A DNA stretch of 64,000 bases, taken from the NCBI RefSeq assembly GCF_002113125.1, contig NZ_NEJP01000022.1, positions 1 through 64,000 on the forward strand, read 5' to 3'. Under the pieces are notes generated by a model. The model did not search any database. It saw nothing but the letters and a program-made list of their open reading frames with translations, and was not told the DNA's origin. This document shows, one piece after another, positions 1 to 9,940 of this stretch; position 1 is the first letter of the stretch; the number at the start of each line of letters is the position of its first letter. Source of the stretch: Pseudomonas sp. B20(2017) (lineage in GTDB: Bacteria; Pseudomonadota; Gammaproteobacteria; Pseudomonadales; Pseudomonadaceae). The position numbers and the translations under genes are program-made.

Positions 1-36
1 ACTGATGGGCTGAAGAGCCTTTTTCAGCACAAAAAC

Positions 37-63
37 AAACGCCCCGAATAAGTCGGGGCGTTT
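37..63 (-). terminator. Intrinsic terminator downstream of clpA
   Basis: An 11-bp perfect stem (aaacgccccga / tcggggcgttt) closes a 5-nt loop. Read on the minus strand it is followed by a T-rich tract (tttgttttt), so it fits termination of clpA transcription. The plus-strand side has only a short TTT, so any plus-strand gene entering from the left would be terminated less well. Confidence 0.8.
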
Positions 64-126
64 GGTCTAAGGCCTGTCAGTGTGTTTTCACACAGTCTGC
101 GAAGGCGCCTTTTCACTTACCAGCCA

Positions 127-2397
127 TCAAGCCATTTCCGCAGTGGTCTCAAAGTCAAACGTCAACTCACCATCCTTGATGTCGATGTGAACCACACCGC
201 CATGCTCGGCCAGTTCGCCAAACAGAATCTCCTCCGCCAGCGGACGCTTGATCTTGTCCTGGATCAGACGCGCCATCGGACGAGCGCCCATGGCCGAATC
301 GTAACCACCCGCCGCCAGCCAGCTGCGCGCTGCGTCGGTAACTTCCAGAAGCACACGCTTGTCTTCCAACTGCGCCTGAAGCTCGGTGAGGAACTTGTCC
401 ACCACGCTCTTGATGACCTCATGACTGAGGCGACCAAACTGAATGATGGTATCCAGACGGTTGCGGAATTCCGGCGTGAAGCTCTTCTTGATCACTTCCA
501 TCGCATCGGACGAATGGTCCTGATGGGTGAAACCGATCGAAGCACGCGCCGCCGTTTCAGCACCGGCGTTGGTGGTCATGATCACGATCACGTTGCGGAA
601 GTCCGCCTTGCGCCCGTTGTTGTCGGTCAGCGTGCCGTGGTCCATCACCTGCAAAAGCAGGTTGAAGACTTCCGGATGCGCCTTCTCGATTTCATCGAGC
701 AGCAATACGCAATGCGGTTGCTTGGTGATCGCCTCAGTCAACAGACCGCCCTGGTCGAAACCGACATAACCCGGAGGCGCACCGATCAGACGCGATACGG
801 TGTGGCGCTCCATGTACTCGGACATGTCGAAGCGCACCAGTTCGATCCCCAACGCCTTGGCCAATTGACGCGCGGCTTCGGTTTTACCAACACCGGTCGG
901 ACCTGCGAACAGGAACGAACCGACAGGCTTGTCAGGCGACTTCAGACCGGCGCGGGACAGTTTGATCGCAGTCGACAGCGAATCGATCGCCGCGTCCTGA
1001 CCAAACACCGTCAGTTTCAGGTCACGCTCGAGGTTACGCAGCAGTTCCTTGTCGGAGCTGGTGACGTGCTTCGGCGGAATCCGCGCGATTTTCGCAACGA
1101 TGTCCTCGACCTCAGGCACTTCGATGCGTTTCACACGCTTCTCCACCGGTTGCAGACGCTGGTAAGCGCCCGCCTCGTCGATCACGTCGATGGCCTTGTC
1201 CGGCATGTGCCGGTCATTGATGTAGCGCGAAGCCAGTTCCGCAGCGGCGCGCAGCGACTCATCGCTGTATTCGATGTTGTGATGCTGTTCGAAGCGACCT
1301 TTCAGGCCACGCAGGATACCGATGGTGTCTTCCACCGACGGCTCGACGACATCGACCTTCTGGAAGCGACGCGCCAGGGCACGGTCTTTTTCGAAGATGC
1401 CACGGAATTCCTGGAACGTGGTCGAGCCGATGCAGCGAATGTCGCCAGACGACAGCAGCGGTTTGAGCAGGTTCGAGGCATCCATCACGCCACCGGACGC
1501 AGCACCTGCACCGATAATGGTGTGGATCTCGTCGATGAACAGGATCGCCTGCGGACGTTTTTTCAGTTCGTTGAGCAGCGCCTTGAAGCGCTTCTCGAAA
1601 TCACCGCGATACTTGGTGCCCGCGAGCAGAGCGCCCAGATCGAGGGAGTAAACAACGCTGTTGGCCAGCAGGTCCGGCACCTGGTTGTCGACAATGCGCT
1701 TGGCCAGGCCTTCGGCAATCGCGGTTTTACCCACGCCAGCCTCGCCTACCAGCAGCGGATTGTTCTTGCGACGGCGCGCGAGAATCTGCGCGACACGCTC
1801 GACTTCCGTTTCACGCCCGACCAGCGGATCGATCCGGCCCTGGCGTGCGAGTTCGTTGAGGTTGCTGGCATAAGCGTCCAGCGGATTGCCTGAAGAAGAA
1901 GACTCACCGCCCTCGTCGTCCTGCATATCTTGTTCACCTTCAGAGTGATCGCCATGCCCCGGCACTTTGGAAATGCCGTGGGCGATATAGTTGACGACAT
2001 CAATGCGTGCAACGCTCTGCTGTTTCAGCAGGAACACCGCCTGACTCTCTTGCTCACTGAAGATTGCAACCAGCACGTTGGCGCCGGTCACTTCGCGTTT
2101 GCCCGAGCTCTGCACATGAAAGACAGCACGTTGCAGCACACGCTGGAAGCCCAGGGTTGGCTGGGTTTCGCGATCCTCGTCATGAACGGGGATCAGTGGC
2201 GTGGTGGAGTCGATGAACTCCTGCAGGTCGTGCTTGAGTTTGTCGAGGTTTGCGCCGCAGGCACGCAATACGGTGGCGGCAGCCTCATTGTCCAATAGGG
2301 CCAGCAGCAGGTGTTCGACGGTCATGAATTCATGACGCTTCGAACGAGCCTCCTTGAAGGCAAGATTGAGGGTGACTTCGAGCTCGCGGTTTAACAT
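127..2397 (-). CDS. clpA: ATP-dependent Clp protease ATP-binding subunit ClpA
   Basis: This is the AAA+ unfoldase that feeds substrates, including N-end-rule substrates delivered by ClpS, into ClpP in the cytoplasm. The 756 residues match the family length. The Clp N-domain repeats fill about residues 1-145. The first AAA module carries the Walker A GEAGVGKT, and the second carries GPTGVGKTE with the LLLDEIEKAHPE Walker B. An IGF tripeptide (ARASIGF), the loop that docks onto ClpP, distinguishes it from ClpB, as does the lack of the long middle coiled coil. It lies 30 bp downstream of clpS on the same strand and probably shares its transcript. A terminator follows at 37-63. Confidence 0.97.
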   Translation of the reverse strand: MLNRELEVTLNLAFKEARSKRHEFMTVEHLLLALLDNEAAATVLRACGANLDKLKHDLQEFIDSTTPLIPVHDEDRETQPTLGFQRVLQRAVFHVQSSGKREVTGANVLVAIFSEQESQAVFLLKQQSVARIDVVNYIAHGISKVPGHGDHSEGEQDMQDDEGGESSSSGNPLDAYASNLNELARQGRIDPLVGRETEVERVAQILARRRKNNPLLVGEAGVGKTAIAEGLAKRIVDNQVPDLLANSVVYSLDLGALLAGTKYRGDFEKRFKALLNELKKRPQAILFIDEIHTIIGAGAASGGVMDASNLLKPLLSSGDIRCIGSTTFQEFRGIFEKDRALARRFQKVDVVEPSVEDTIGILRGLKGRFEQHHNIEYSDESLRAAAELASRYINDRHMPDKAIDVIDEAGAYQRLQPVEKRVKRIEVPEVEDIVAKIARIPPKHVTSSDKELLRNLERDLKLTVFGQDAAIDSLSTAIKLSRAGLKSPDKPVGSFLFAGPTGVGKTEAARQLAKALGIELVRFDMSEYMERHTVSRLIGAPPGYVGFDQGGLLTEAITKQPHCVLLLDEIEKAHPEVFNLLLQVMDHGTLTDNNGRKADFRNVIVIMTTNAGAETAARASIGFTHQDHSSDAMEVIKKSFTPEFRNRLDTIIQFGRLSHEVIKSVVDKFLTELQAQLEDKRVLLEVTDAARSWLAAGGYDSAMGARPMARLIQDKIKRPLAEEILFGELAEHGGVVHIDIKDGELTFDFETTAEMA

Positions 2398-2427
2398 AGC
2401 TTCACCTCATACCCAAGTGGTCGGCGA

Positions 2428-2811
2428 TTAACCGTCCTTCTCGATTTCACAGAGTAGCGGATGCTGGCTTTCCCTGGCGTACTGGTTGACCTGCATGGCC
2501 TTTGTCTCGGCGATGTCGCGGGTAAACACTCCACATACTGCCCGCCCTTCTGTGTGGACGGCCAGCATGACCTTGGTCGCCAGCTCGCGATTCAGGTTAA
2601 AAAACAACTCGAGCACTTCGACGACGAAATCCATCGGTGTGTAGTCATCATTAAACAAAACCACCTTGTACATCGGCGGCGCCTGTAACGCAGGCTTTGC
2701 TTCCTGAACAGCAACGCCTGCCGAATCGTCGTCGTGCTCCTGTGGAAGATCCTTTTGGAGAAGCGGGCGATCCTGATTGAATGTTAGTCGAATCTGGCTG
2801 ATTGCATGCAT
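2428..2811 (-). CDS. clpS: ATP-dependent Clp protease adaptor ClpS
   Basis: ClpS binds the ClpA N-domain and hands over proteins with N-terminal Leu, Phe, Tyr or Trp. The 127-residue protein has a variable first 45 residues, then the conserved core. The core holds the YKVVLFNDDYTPMDFVVEVL stretch (N-degron pocket, NDD motif) and the VHTEGRAVCGVFTRDIAETK segment. The start was chosen because MHAISQIRLTFNQD resembles the start I recall for P. aeruginosa ClpS, although the Shine-Dalgarno is weak. It is divergent from cspD and co-directional with clpA, the usual arrangement in proteobacteria. Confidence 0.96.
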   Translation of the reverse strand: MHAISQIRLTFNQDRPLLQKDLPQEHDDDSAGVAVQEAKPALQAPPMYKVVLFNDDYTPMDFVVEVLELFFNLNRELATKVMLAVHTEGRAVCGVFTRDIAETKAMQVNQYARESQHPLLCEIEKDG

Positions 2812-2891
2812 GGAAAGAAAGGTTCGTCAGTTGTGCAAATACAGTGGTGGGGGCGGCTTGACACGTTTTCAACTCCGACTGCCCGGTCACC

Positions 2892-2919
2892 TTGACTATC
2901 GGGAAAACGGTGTTACAAC
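2892..2919 (+). promoter_or_regulatory. Candidate sigma-70 promoter for cspD
   Basis: TTGACT at 2892-2897 and TACAAC at 2914-2919 are separated by 16 bp, inside the clpS/cspD divergent spacer. Initiation near 2926 would give a leader of about 110 nt, long leaders being common for cold-shock-domain genes. The -10 matches the consensus at only 4 of 6 positions, so this is a candidate only. Confidence 0.4.
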
Positions 2920-3035
2920 CAATAGAACCCACAGTGGGGAAAAAAGATCCGCGGAGTCAATCTTTTTAACGGATTCGACTGCGGATGAATTGGATGATAC
3001 TCCAGCGATGGAGACTGTTGCAGAGGGATTTGAGC

Positions 3036-3317
3036 ATGGCTGTCGGCAAGGTGAAATGGTTCAACAATGCCAAGGGGTTCGGTTTCATCAACACCGACTC
3101 CCGCGAGGGGAAGGACGAGGACGGCAAGGAGATTGATTTCTTTGCACACTACTCCGCCATTGAAATGGACGGATACAAAACCCTCAAAGCCGGGCAAATC
3201 GTCAAATTCGAGATCGTGCAAGGGCCCAAAGGCCTGCATGCCACAAAAATTCAGAATGCCGACGCTGCAAAAGATGCCGCCTCGACCGCTGCTCAGCATC
3301 AGTCAGTGACCAGCTGA
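3036..3317 (+). CDS. cspD: Cold-shock-domain protein CspD
   Basis: The 93-residue single-stranded nucleic-acid-binding protein has one cold-shock domain in residues 1-70: VKWFNNAKGFGFI contains RNP1 and FFAHYSAI contains RNP2. A charged/alanine tail follows. The insertion between the two RNP motifs (SREGKDEDGKEID) is longer than in CspA and fits the CspD group, stationary-phase inhibitors of DNA replication in E. coli. I chose the ATG at 3036, which has AGAGGG upstream, over an in-frame ATG at 2985, because the family starts at this Met. Its position beside clpS is a conserved CspD context. Confidence 0.9.
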   Translation: MAVGKVKWFNNAKGFGFINTDSREGKDEDGKEIDFFAHYSAIEMDGYKTLKAGQIVKFEIVQGPKGLHATKIQNADAAKDAASTAAQHQSVTS

Positions 3318-3347
3318 AGCAACACGGACACCTGCCAGAAAACAAAC

Positions 3348-3378
3348 CGCCCGGCTCGATCACTCGAGCCGGGCGTTT
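3348..3378. terminator. Bidirectional terminator between cspD and icd
   Basis: A perfect 12-bp stem (cgcccggctcga / tcgagccgggcg) closes a 4-nt tcac loop and is followed by TTT. It lies between the convergent ends of cspD and icd, so it can serve both. The left side carries only a short A-run (aaac), making the minus-strand U-tract weak. Confidence 0.75.
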
Positions 3379-3394
3379 CGTTGCAGCCGCCTTT

Positions 3395-4651
3395 TTACAT
3401 GTGCTTGACGATCGCCTCACCGAAGCCCGAAGAAGACACCAGCGTAGCGCCTTCCATCAGACGTTCGAAGTCGTAGGTCACGGTCTTGGCCTTGATCGCG
3501 CCGTTGGTGCCCTTGATGATCAGATCAGCCGCCTCGGTCCAGCCCAGGTGGCGCAGCATCATCTCGGCCGACAGAATCACCGAGCCCGGGTTGACCTGGT
3601 CCTTGCCGGCATATTTCGGCGCGGTACCGTGGGTCGCCTCGAACATGGCTACGGTGTCGGACAGGTTGGCACCCGGCGCGATACCGATACCGCCCACTTC
3701 CGCCGCCAGGGCGTCGGACAGGTAGTCACCGTTGAGGTTGAGGGTGGCGATCACATCGTATTCGGCCGGACGCAGCAGGATCTGCTGGAGCATGGCGTCG
3801 GCGATGGCGTCCTTGACGACGACTTCGCGGCCGGTTTTCGGGTTCTTGAATTTCATCCATGGGCCGCCATCGAGCAGCTCGGCGCCGAATTCTTCCTTCG
3901 CCACCTCGTAGCCCCAGTCCTTGAAGGCGCCTTCGGTGAATTTCATGATGTTGCCCTTGTGCACGATGGTCAGCGACTTGCGATCGTTGTCCACCACGTA
4001 TTGCAGGGCCTTGCGCACCAGACGCTTGGTGCCTTCTTTCGAAACCGGCTTGATGCCGATGCCGCAGTCCTGGTCGAAACGGATCTTGGTGACGCCCATT
4101 TCTTCTTTCAGGAATTTGATGACCTTGGTGGCCTCAGGGGAGCCGGCCTTCCACTCGATACCGGCATAAATGTCTTCGGAGTTCTCGCGGAAGATCACCA
4201 TGTCGACGTCGCCAGGCTTTTTCACCGGACTCGGCACGCCTTCGAACCACACCACAGGGCGCAGGCAGACATAGAGATCGAGCTGTTGACGCAGTGCCAC
4301 GTTGAGGGAGCGGATGCCACCACCGACCGGAGTGGTCAGCGGGCCCTTGATGGAAACGACGTAATCTTTAACGGCGTCCAGGGTTTCCTGGGGCAGCCAG
4401 GTGTCCTGGTCGTAGACTTGAGTTGCTTTTTCGCCAGCATAAACCTCCATCCAGGAAATCTTGCGCTTGCCCCCGTAGGCTTTTTCTACGGCAGCATCAA
4501 CCACTTTGATCATCACAGGGCTGACGTCGACGCCAATGCCGTCACCTTCGATGAAGGGAATGATCGGGTTATCAGGGACATTGAGAGAATGGTCTGCGTT
4601 GACGGTGATTTTGTCGCCGACGGCTGGAACCTGAATCTTCTTGTAACCCAT
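3395..4651 (-). CDS. icd: NADP-dependent isocitrate dehydrogenase, homodimeric type
   Basis: This cytoplasmic TCA-cycle enzyme oxidatively decarboxylates isocitrate to 2-oxoglutarate with NADP. The 418-residue protein has the IPFIEGDGIGVD N-terminal block, the substrate-binding GGGIRSLNVALRQ segment, whose Ser is the AceK phosphorylation site in E. coli, and the NLNGDYLSDALAAEVGGIG signature. The start at 4651 (MGYKKIQVPAVGDK) has GGAG upstream and gives the usual length; a more upstream in-frame start would add an unlikely 31-residue tail. It is transcribed divergently from the unrelated monomeric isozyme idh, 481 bp away. Confidence 0.96.
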   Translation of the reverse strand: MGYKKIQVPAVGDKITVNADHSLNVPDNPIIPFIEGDGIGVDVSPVMIKVVDAAVEKAYGGKRKISWMEVYAGEKATQVYDQDTWLPQETLDAVKDYVVSIKGPLTTPVGGGIRSLNVALRQQLDLYVCLRPVVWFEGVPSPVKKPGDVDMVIFRENSEDIYAGIEWKAGSPEATKVIKFLKEEMGVTKIRFDQDCGIGIKPVSKEGTKRLVRKALQYVVDNDRKSLTIVHKGNIMKFTEGAFKDWGYEVAKEEFGAELLDGGPWMKFKNPKTGREVVVKDAIADAMLQQILLRPAEYDVIATLNLNGDYLSDALAAEVGGIGIAPGANLSDTVAMFEATHGTAPKYAGKDQVNPGSVILSAEMMLRHLGWTEAADLIIKGTNGAIKAKTVTYDFERLMEGATLVSSSGFGEAIVKHM

Positions 4652-5132
4652 GCTGAACTCCATTGTTTGGATTGAACATCTGGCTTGGTTCGAGCGTAAC
4701 CCAGTTGAATCAACACGCAAACCCTCTGTTCCGGGCGCGGCCACATCTCGTTTCGTACAAGCCTGAAAGCAAAGGGAAAAGCGCCAATCTCAAGCATTCA
4801 CGGCGACTCTACGCCCCACCCCGCCCTGCGACCTTTAGACCAATGGACGAGAATCGATGCATATGAACCATCGGCAGATTGCCAGCTACCTATGTATAAT
4901 GCCGCCCGCTGACCAAAGGGTCACGACGGCTGGCCTCTCTAGCACGAGACTTTCCGCCTGATTGGTTGAACTGTTACCGCAGTCCGACTGCTTGACGCTC
5001 TACTGATGCACCCAACATCACCGCGAAGAATCTCGACATTCGGTTCATGGATGACTTTGAACGAACGCGCTTACCCGGCGCCCCTCGAGTTTCTGCGCAC
5101 GCTTTAGCAAAGAAGAGAGAGTTAATCCGAAT
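4652..5132. other. Divergent icd/idh regulatory spacer
   Basis: No convincing coding region was seen in this 481-bp spacer. It must hold the promoters of both isocitrate dehydrogenase genes. A consensus -10 (TATAAT, 4895-4900) points towards idh, but the nearest -35-like TTGCCA (4879-4884) is only 10 bp away, so the -35 is unassigned. Initiation from that -10 would give idh a leader of about 225 nt. No convincing promoter was found for icd. Confidence 0.5.
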
Positions 5133-7358
<2,226 letters not shown>

Positions 7359-7378
7359 GGTTGTAAAGGGAACATCAC

Positions 7379-7403
7379 AAACCCCGGCCATGCGCCGGGG
7401 TTT
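7379..7403 (+). terminator. Intrinsic terminator of idh
   Basis: A 10-bp perfect stem (aaaccccggc / gccggggttt) with a 5-nt loop sits 20 bp after the idh stop and is followed by tgtgtttt. Confidence 0.8.
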
Positions 7404-7431
7404 GTGTTTTCAGCGTTCACACAATCCCCCC

Positions 7432-7527
7432 CCTGTGGGAGCGAGCTTGCTCGCGAATGCGGTTTATCATTCAACATCTTCATTGACTGACCCACCGCTT
7501 TCGCGAGCAAGCTCGCTCCCACAAGGG
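7432..7527. repeat. REPIN: two REP palindromes in inverted orientation
   Basis: Two inverted copies of the REP core GAGCGAGCTTGCTCGCGA (left near 7440, right near 7501-7518) are separated by about 40 bp of unrelated sequence. Outer arms cctgtggg / cccacaagg extend the symmetry. It lies between the idh terminator and the Nudix gene. Such doublets are spread in trans by a RAYT transposase, which is not encoded here. Confidence 0.9.
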
Positions 7528-7562
7528 GATTGGGGTTTAAACCAATAGTTTGAGGAGGACTT

Positions 7563-8009
7563 ATGGACTGGCTCCCCCACATCACCGTCGCCACCATCGT
7601 CGAGGACAACGGCCGTTTCCTGATGGTCGAGGAACACAAGGCCGGGCGTAACGTGCTCAATCAGCCTGCCGGTCATCTGGATCCGGACGAAACCCTGATC
7701 GAAGCCGCCGTGCGCGAAACCCTCGAAGAAACCGGCTGGGACGTCGAACCCACCGCCGTGGTCGGCATTTATCTGTACACCGCCCCGAGCAACGGCGTGA
7801 CTTACCAACGCGTGTGCTTCAGCGCCAACGCCGTGAAACATCACCCGGAATATCAACTGGACGACGGCATCGTCGGCGCCAAGTGGCTGACCCGCGACGA
7901 ATTATTGGCCCAGCGCGACAACTGGCGCAGCGAGCTGATCATCCGTTGCATCGATGATTATCTGGCCGGCAATCGCTTCGGCCTCGAACTGATCCGCCCT
8001 TCCCTTTAG
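7563..8009 (+). CDS. nudJ: Nudix hydrolase, NudJ-like phosphatase
   Basis: The 148-residue cytoplasmic protein hydrolyses nucleoside di/triphosphate-type substrates; NudJ itself acts on thiamine or nucleoside pyrophosphates. The complete Nudix box spans residues 37-59: G37, E43, R51-E52, E55-E56 and G58 are all present, so the metal site should be intact. WLPHITVATIVEDNGRFL at the N-terminus matches the NudJ group. A strong GAGGAGGA Shine-Dalgarno fixes the start. It lies just upstream of mnmA in the same direction, as I recall from other pseudomonads. The exact substrate cannot be read from sequence. Confidence 0.85.
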   Translation: MDWLPHITVATIVEDNGRFLMVEEHKAGRNVLNQPAGHLDPDETLIEAAVRETLEETGWDVEPTAVVGIYLYTAPSNGVTYQRVCFSANAVKHHPEYQLDDGIVGAKWLTRDELLAQRDNWRSELIIRCIDDYLAGNRFGLELIRPSL

Positions 8010-8026
8010 CCTTGAGGCCGTGAGCC

Positions 8027-8035
8027 TGATAGAAT
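8027..8035 (+). promoter_or_regulatory. Extended -10 promoter for mnmA-hflD
   Basis: TGaTAGAAT has the TGn extension followed by a 5-of-6 -10 match, 34 bp upstream of the mnmA ATG. The only -35-like hexamer nearby (TTGAGG, 8012-8017) is too close, so recognition would depend on the extended -10. Confidence 0.45.
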
Positions 8036-8068
8036 CGCGTCCTTTTTCAAGACACTCATTGAATCCCT

Positions 8069-9193
8069 ATGCGTGATCCAGCCCCTTCTGACACATCCAA
8101 GAAGCGCGTCATTGTCGGCATGTCCGGCGGCGTGGACTCTTCCGTTTCCGCTCTCCTGCTGATCGAGCAGGGTTATGAGGTGGAAGGCCTGTTCATGAAG
8201 AACTGGGAAGAAGACGACGGAACGGAATACTGCACCGCCATGGACGACCTGGCGGACGCCCAGGCCGTGTGCGACAAAATCGGTATCAAGCTGCACACCG
8301 CCAACTTCGCCGCCGAGTACTGGGACAACGTGTTCGAGCACTTCCTGGCCGAATACAAGGCCGGCCGCACGCCGAACCCGGACATCCTGTGCAACCGCGA
8401 AATCAAGTTCAAGGCGTTCCTCGACTACGCCATGATGCTCGGCGCCGACCTGATCGCCACCGGTCACTACGTGCGTCGCCGCGACATCGACGGTCGCACC
8501 GAGCTGCTCAAGGGCCTGGATCCGAACAAGGATCAGAGCTACTTCCTGCACGCCGTCGGCGGTGAACAGATCGCCAAGACCCTGTTCCCGGTCGGCGAGC
8601 TGGAAAAACCGGAAGTCCGTGCCATTGCCGAGAAATACGAGCTGGCCACCGCCAAGAAGAAGGATTCCACCGGGATCTGCTTCATCGGCGAGCGTCGTTT
8701 CAGCGATTTCCTCAAGCAATACCTGCCAGCGCAACCGGGTGAGATCAAGACCACCGAGGGCGAAGTCATCGGCCGTCACCACGGCTTGATGTACCACACC
8801 ATCGGCCAGCGTCAGGGCCTGGGCATCGGCGGTCTGAAAGATGCCGGCGACGAGCCGTGGTACGTGCTGCGCAAGGATCTGGACACCAACGAGCTGATCG
8901 TCGGCCAGGGCAATAACCATCCGTGGTTGTTCTCCAGCGCCCTGCTCGCTTCGGAAATCTATTGGGTCAATCCGATCGATCTGAGCCAGCCGCTGCGCCT
9001 CACTGCCAAGGTTCGTTATCGCCAGAGCGATCAGGCTTGCACCCTTGAGAAAACCGAAACCGGCTATCGCGCCGTGTTCGACGAGCCGCAGCGCGCGGTC
9101 ACGCCGGGTCAGTCGGTGGTGTTCTATGACGGTGAAATCTGCCTCGGTGGCGGCGTGATCGAAGTCGCCGAGCCGTGGAGCGGCCAGGCATGA
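8069..9193 (+). CDS. mnmA: tRNA-specific 2-thiouridylase MnmA
   Basis: MnmA installs sulfur at C2 of wobble U34 in tRNA-Lys, -Glu and -Gln using persulfide relayed through the Tus system. The 374 residues match the family. The PP-loop SGGVDSS lies at residues 19-25. The catalytic cysteine pair is in DILCNREIKF (about residue 112) and STGICFIGER (about residue 208), and TGHYVRR is the ATP-site motif. The next gene, hflD, overlaps its stop codon (ATGA), the conserved mnmA-hflD pairing that implies translational coupling. Confidence 0.97.
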   Translation: MRDPAPSDTSKKRVIVGMSGGVDSSVSALLLIEQGYEVEGLFMKNWEEDDGTEYCTAMDDLADAQAVCDKIGIKLHTANFAAEYWDNVFEHFLAEYKAGRTPNPDILCNREIKFKAFLDYAMMLGADLIATGHYVRRRDIDGRTELLKGLDPNKDQSYFLHAVGGEQIAKTLFPVGELEKPEVRAIAEKYELATAKKKDSTGICFIGERRFSDFLKQYLPAQPGEIKTTEGEVIGRHHGLMYHTIGQRQGLGIGGLKDAGDEPWYVLRKDLDTNELIVGQGNNHPWLFSSALLASEIYWVNPIDLSQPLRLTAKVRYRQSDQACTLEKTETGYRAVFDEPQRAVTPGQSVVFYDGEICLGGGVIEVAEPWSGQA

Positions 9194-9813
9194 GCCCGAC
9201 TCAGGAGCAACTAACGGCTTTGGGCGGGGTGTTTCTCGCCGCCGTGCTGGTCGACCGGATCGCCAAGACCGGCCAGACCAACGAAGCCGGCCTGAGCTGC
9301 ATGCTCGGCAGCCTGCTGGTTCGCGACCCGAAAGACACCCTGGATGTGTACGGCGGCGACGATATCAACCTGCGCGAAGGTTACCGCGCGCTGATCGGCG
9401 CCCTCGAGCGCGACCCGAGCACCTTGCAACGCGAACCGCTGCGCTACGCCCTGTCGATGCTCGGCCTTGAGCGGCAACTGGCCAAGCGCAACGACATGCT
9501 CGACGTGATCGGCAAGCGCCTGCCGCAGATCCAGTCGCAGGTCGAACATTTCGGCCCGGCCCACGAAAACGTGATCGCAGCCTGCGGTGCGCTGTATCAG
9601 GACACCCTGAGCACGCTGCGCCAACGCATTCAGGTGCATGGCGACATGCGTAATCTGCAGCAGCCGAGCAACGCCTCGAAGATCCGCGCCCTGCTGCTCG
9701 CCGGCATCCGTTCGGCACGCCTGTGGCGTCAGCTCGGCGGTCACCGCTGGCAGCTGGTCGTCAGCCGGCGCAAATTGCTCAAAGAGCTGTATCCGTTGAT
9801 GCGCAGCGAGTAA
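9190..9813 (+). CDS. hflD: High frequency lysogenization protein HflD homolog
   Basis: The 207-residue, helix-rich protein is named for E. coli HflD, which binds lambda CII; its normal role is unclear. Start chosen at 9190 (MSPTQEQLTALGGVF) because it overlaps the mnmA stop by 4 bp; an earlier in-frame ATG would overlap by 19 bp without a better ribosome site. The LSMLGLERQLAKR and LRQRIQVHGDM segments resemble the family as I recall it. A terminator at 9856-9890 ends the mnmA-hflD unit. Confidence 0.88.
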   Translation: MSPTQEQLTALGGVFLAAVLVDRIAKTGQTNEAGLSCMLGSLLVRDPKDTLDVYGGDDINLREGYRALIGALERDPSTLQREPLRYALSMLGLERQLAKRNDMLDVIGKRLPQIQSQVEHFGPAHENVIAACGALYQDTLSTLRQRIQVHGDMRNLQQPSNASKIRALLLAGIRSARLWRQLGGHRWQLVVSRRKLLKELYPLMRSE

Positions 9814-9855
9814 ATCGCCGCGCAATAAAAGCTTTGTAGTCTGTAACGCGTAATA

Positions 9856-9890
9856 CGCCGGTCAGTTGGCGACGGACCGGCGGATTTTTT
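9856..9890 (+). terminator. Intrinsic terminator of mnmA-hflD
   Basis: An 8-bp perfect stem (cgccggtc / gaccggcg) with an 11-nt loop is followed by gaTTTTTT. It ends 50 bp before the purB start, and a TATGAT -10-like hexamer for purB follows at 9895-9900. Confidence 0.75.
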
Positions 9891-9940
9891 CATGTATGAT
9901 ACGCGCCCCATTTCGTTGCCCGACTGTCCGAGAACACCCC

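Noticed and set aside
82..1893. A 603-codon open frame antisense to clpA
   Set aside because: It has shadow composition rich in Arg, His and Gln. The clpA frame explains the same bases with both AAA modules intact.
4879..4900. TTGCCA ... TATAAT as a full idh promoter
   Set aside because: The 10-bp spacing is incompatible with sigma-70. The TATAAT may still be a real -10 with a poor -35.
7432..7527. Repeated palindromes as a CRISPR array
   Set aside because: Copies are dispersed inverted doublets scattered over 56 kb, without regular spacers or cas genes. They fit REP/REPIN elements.
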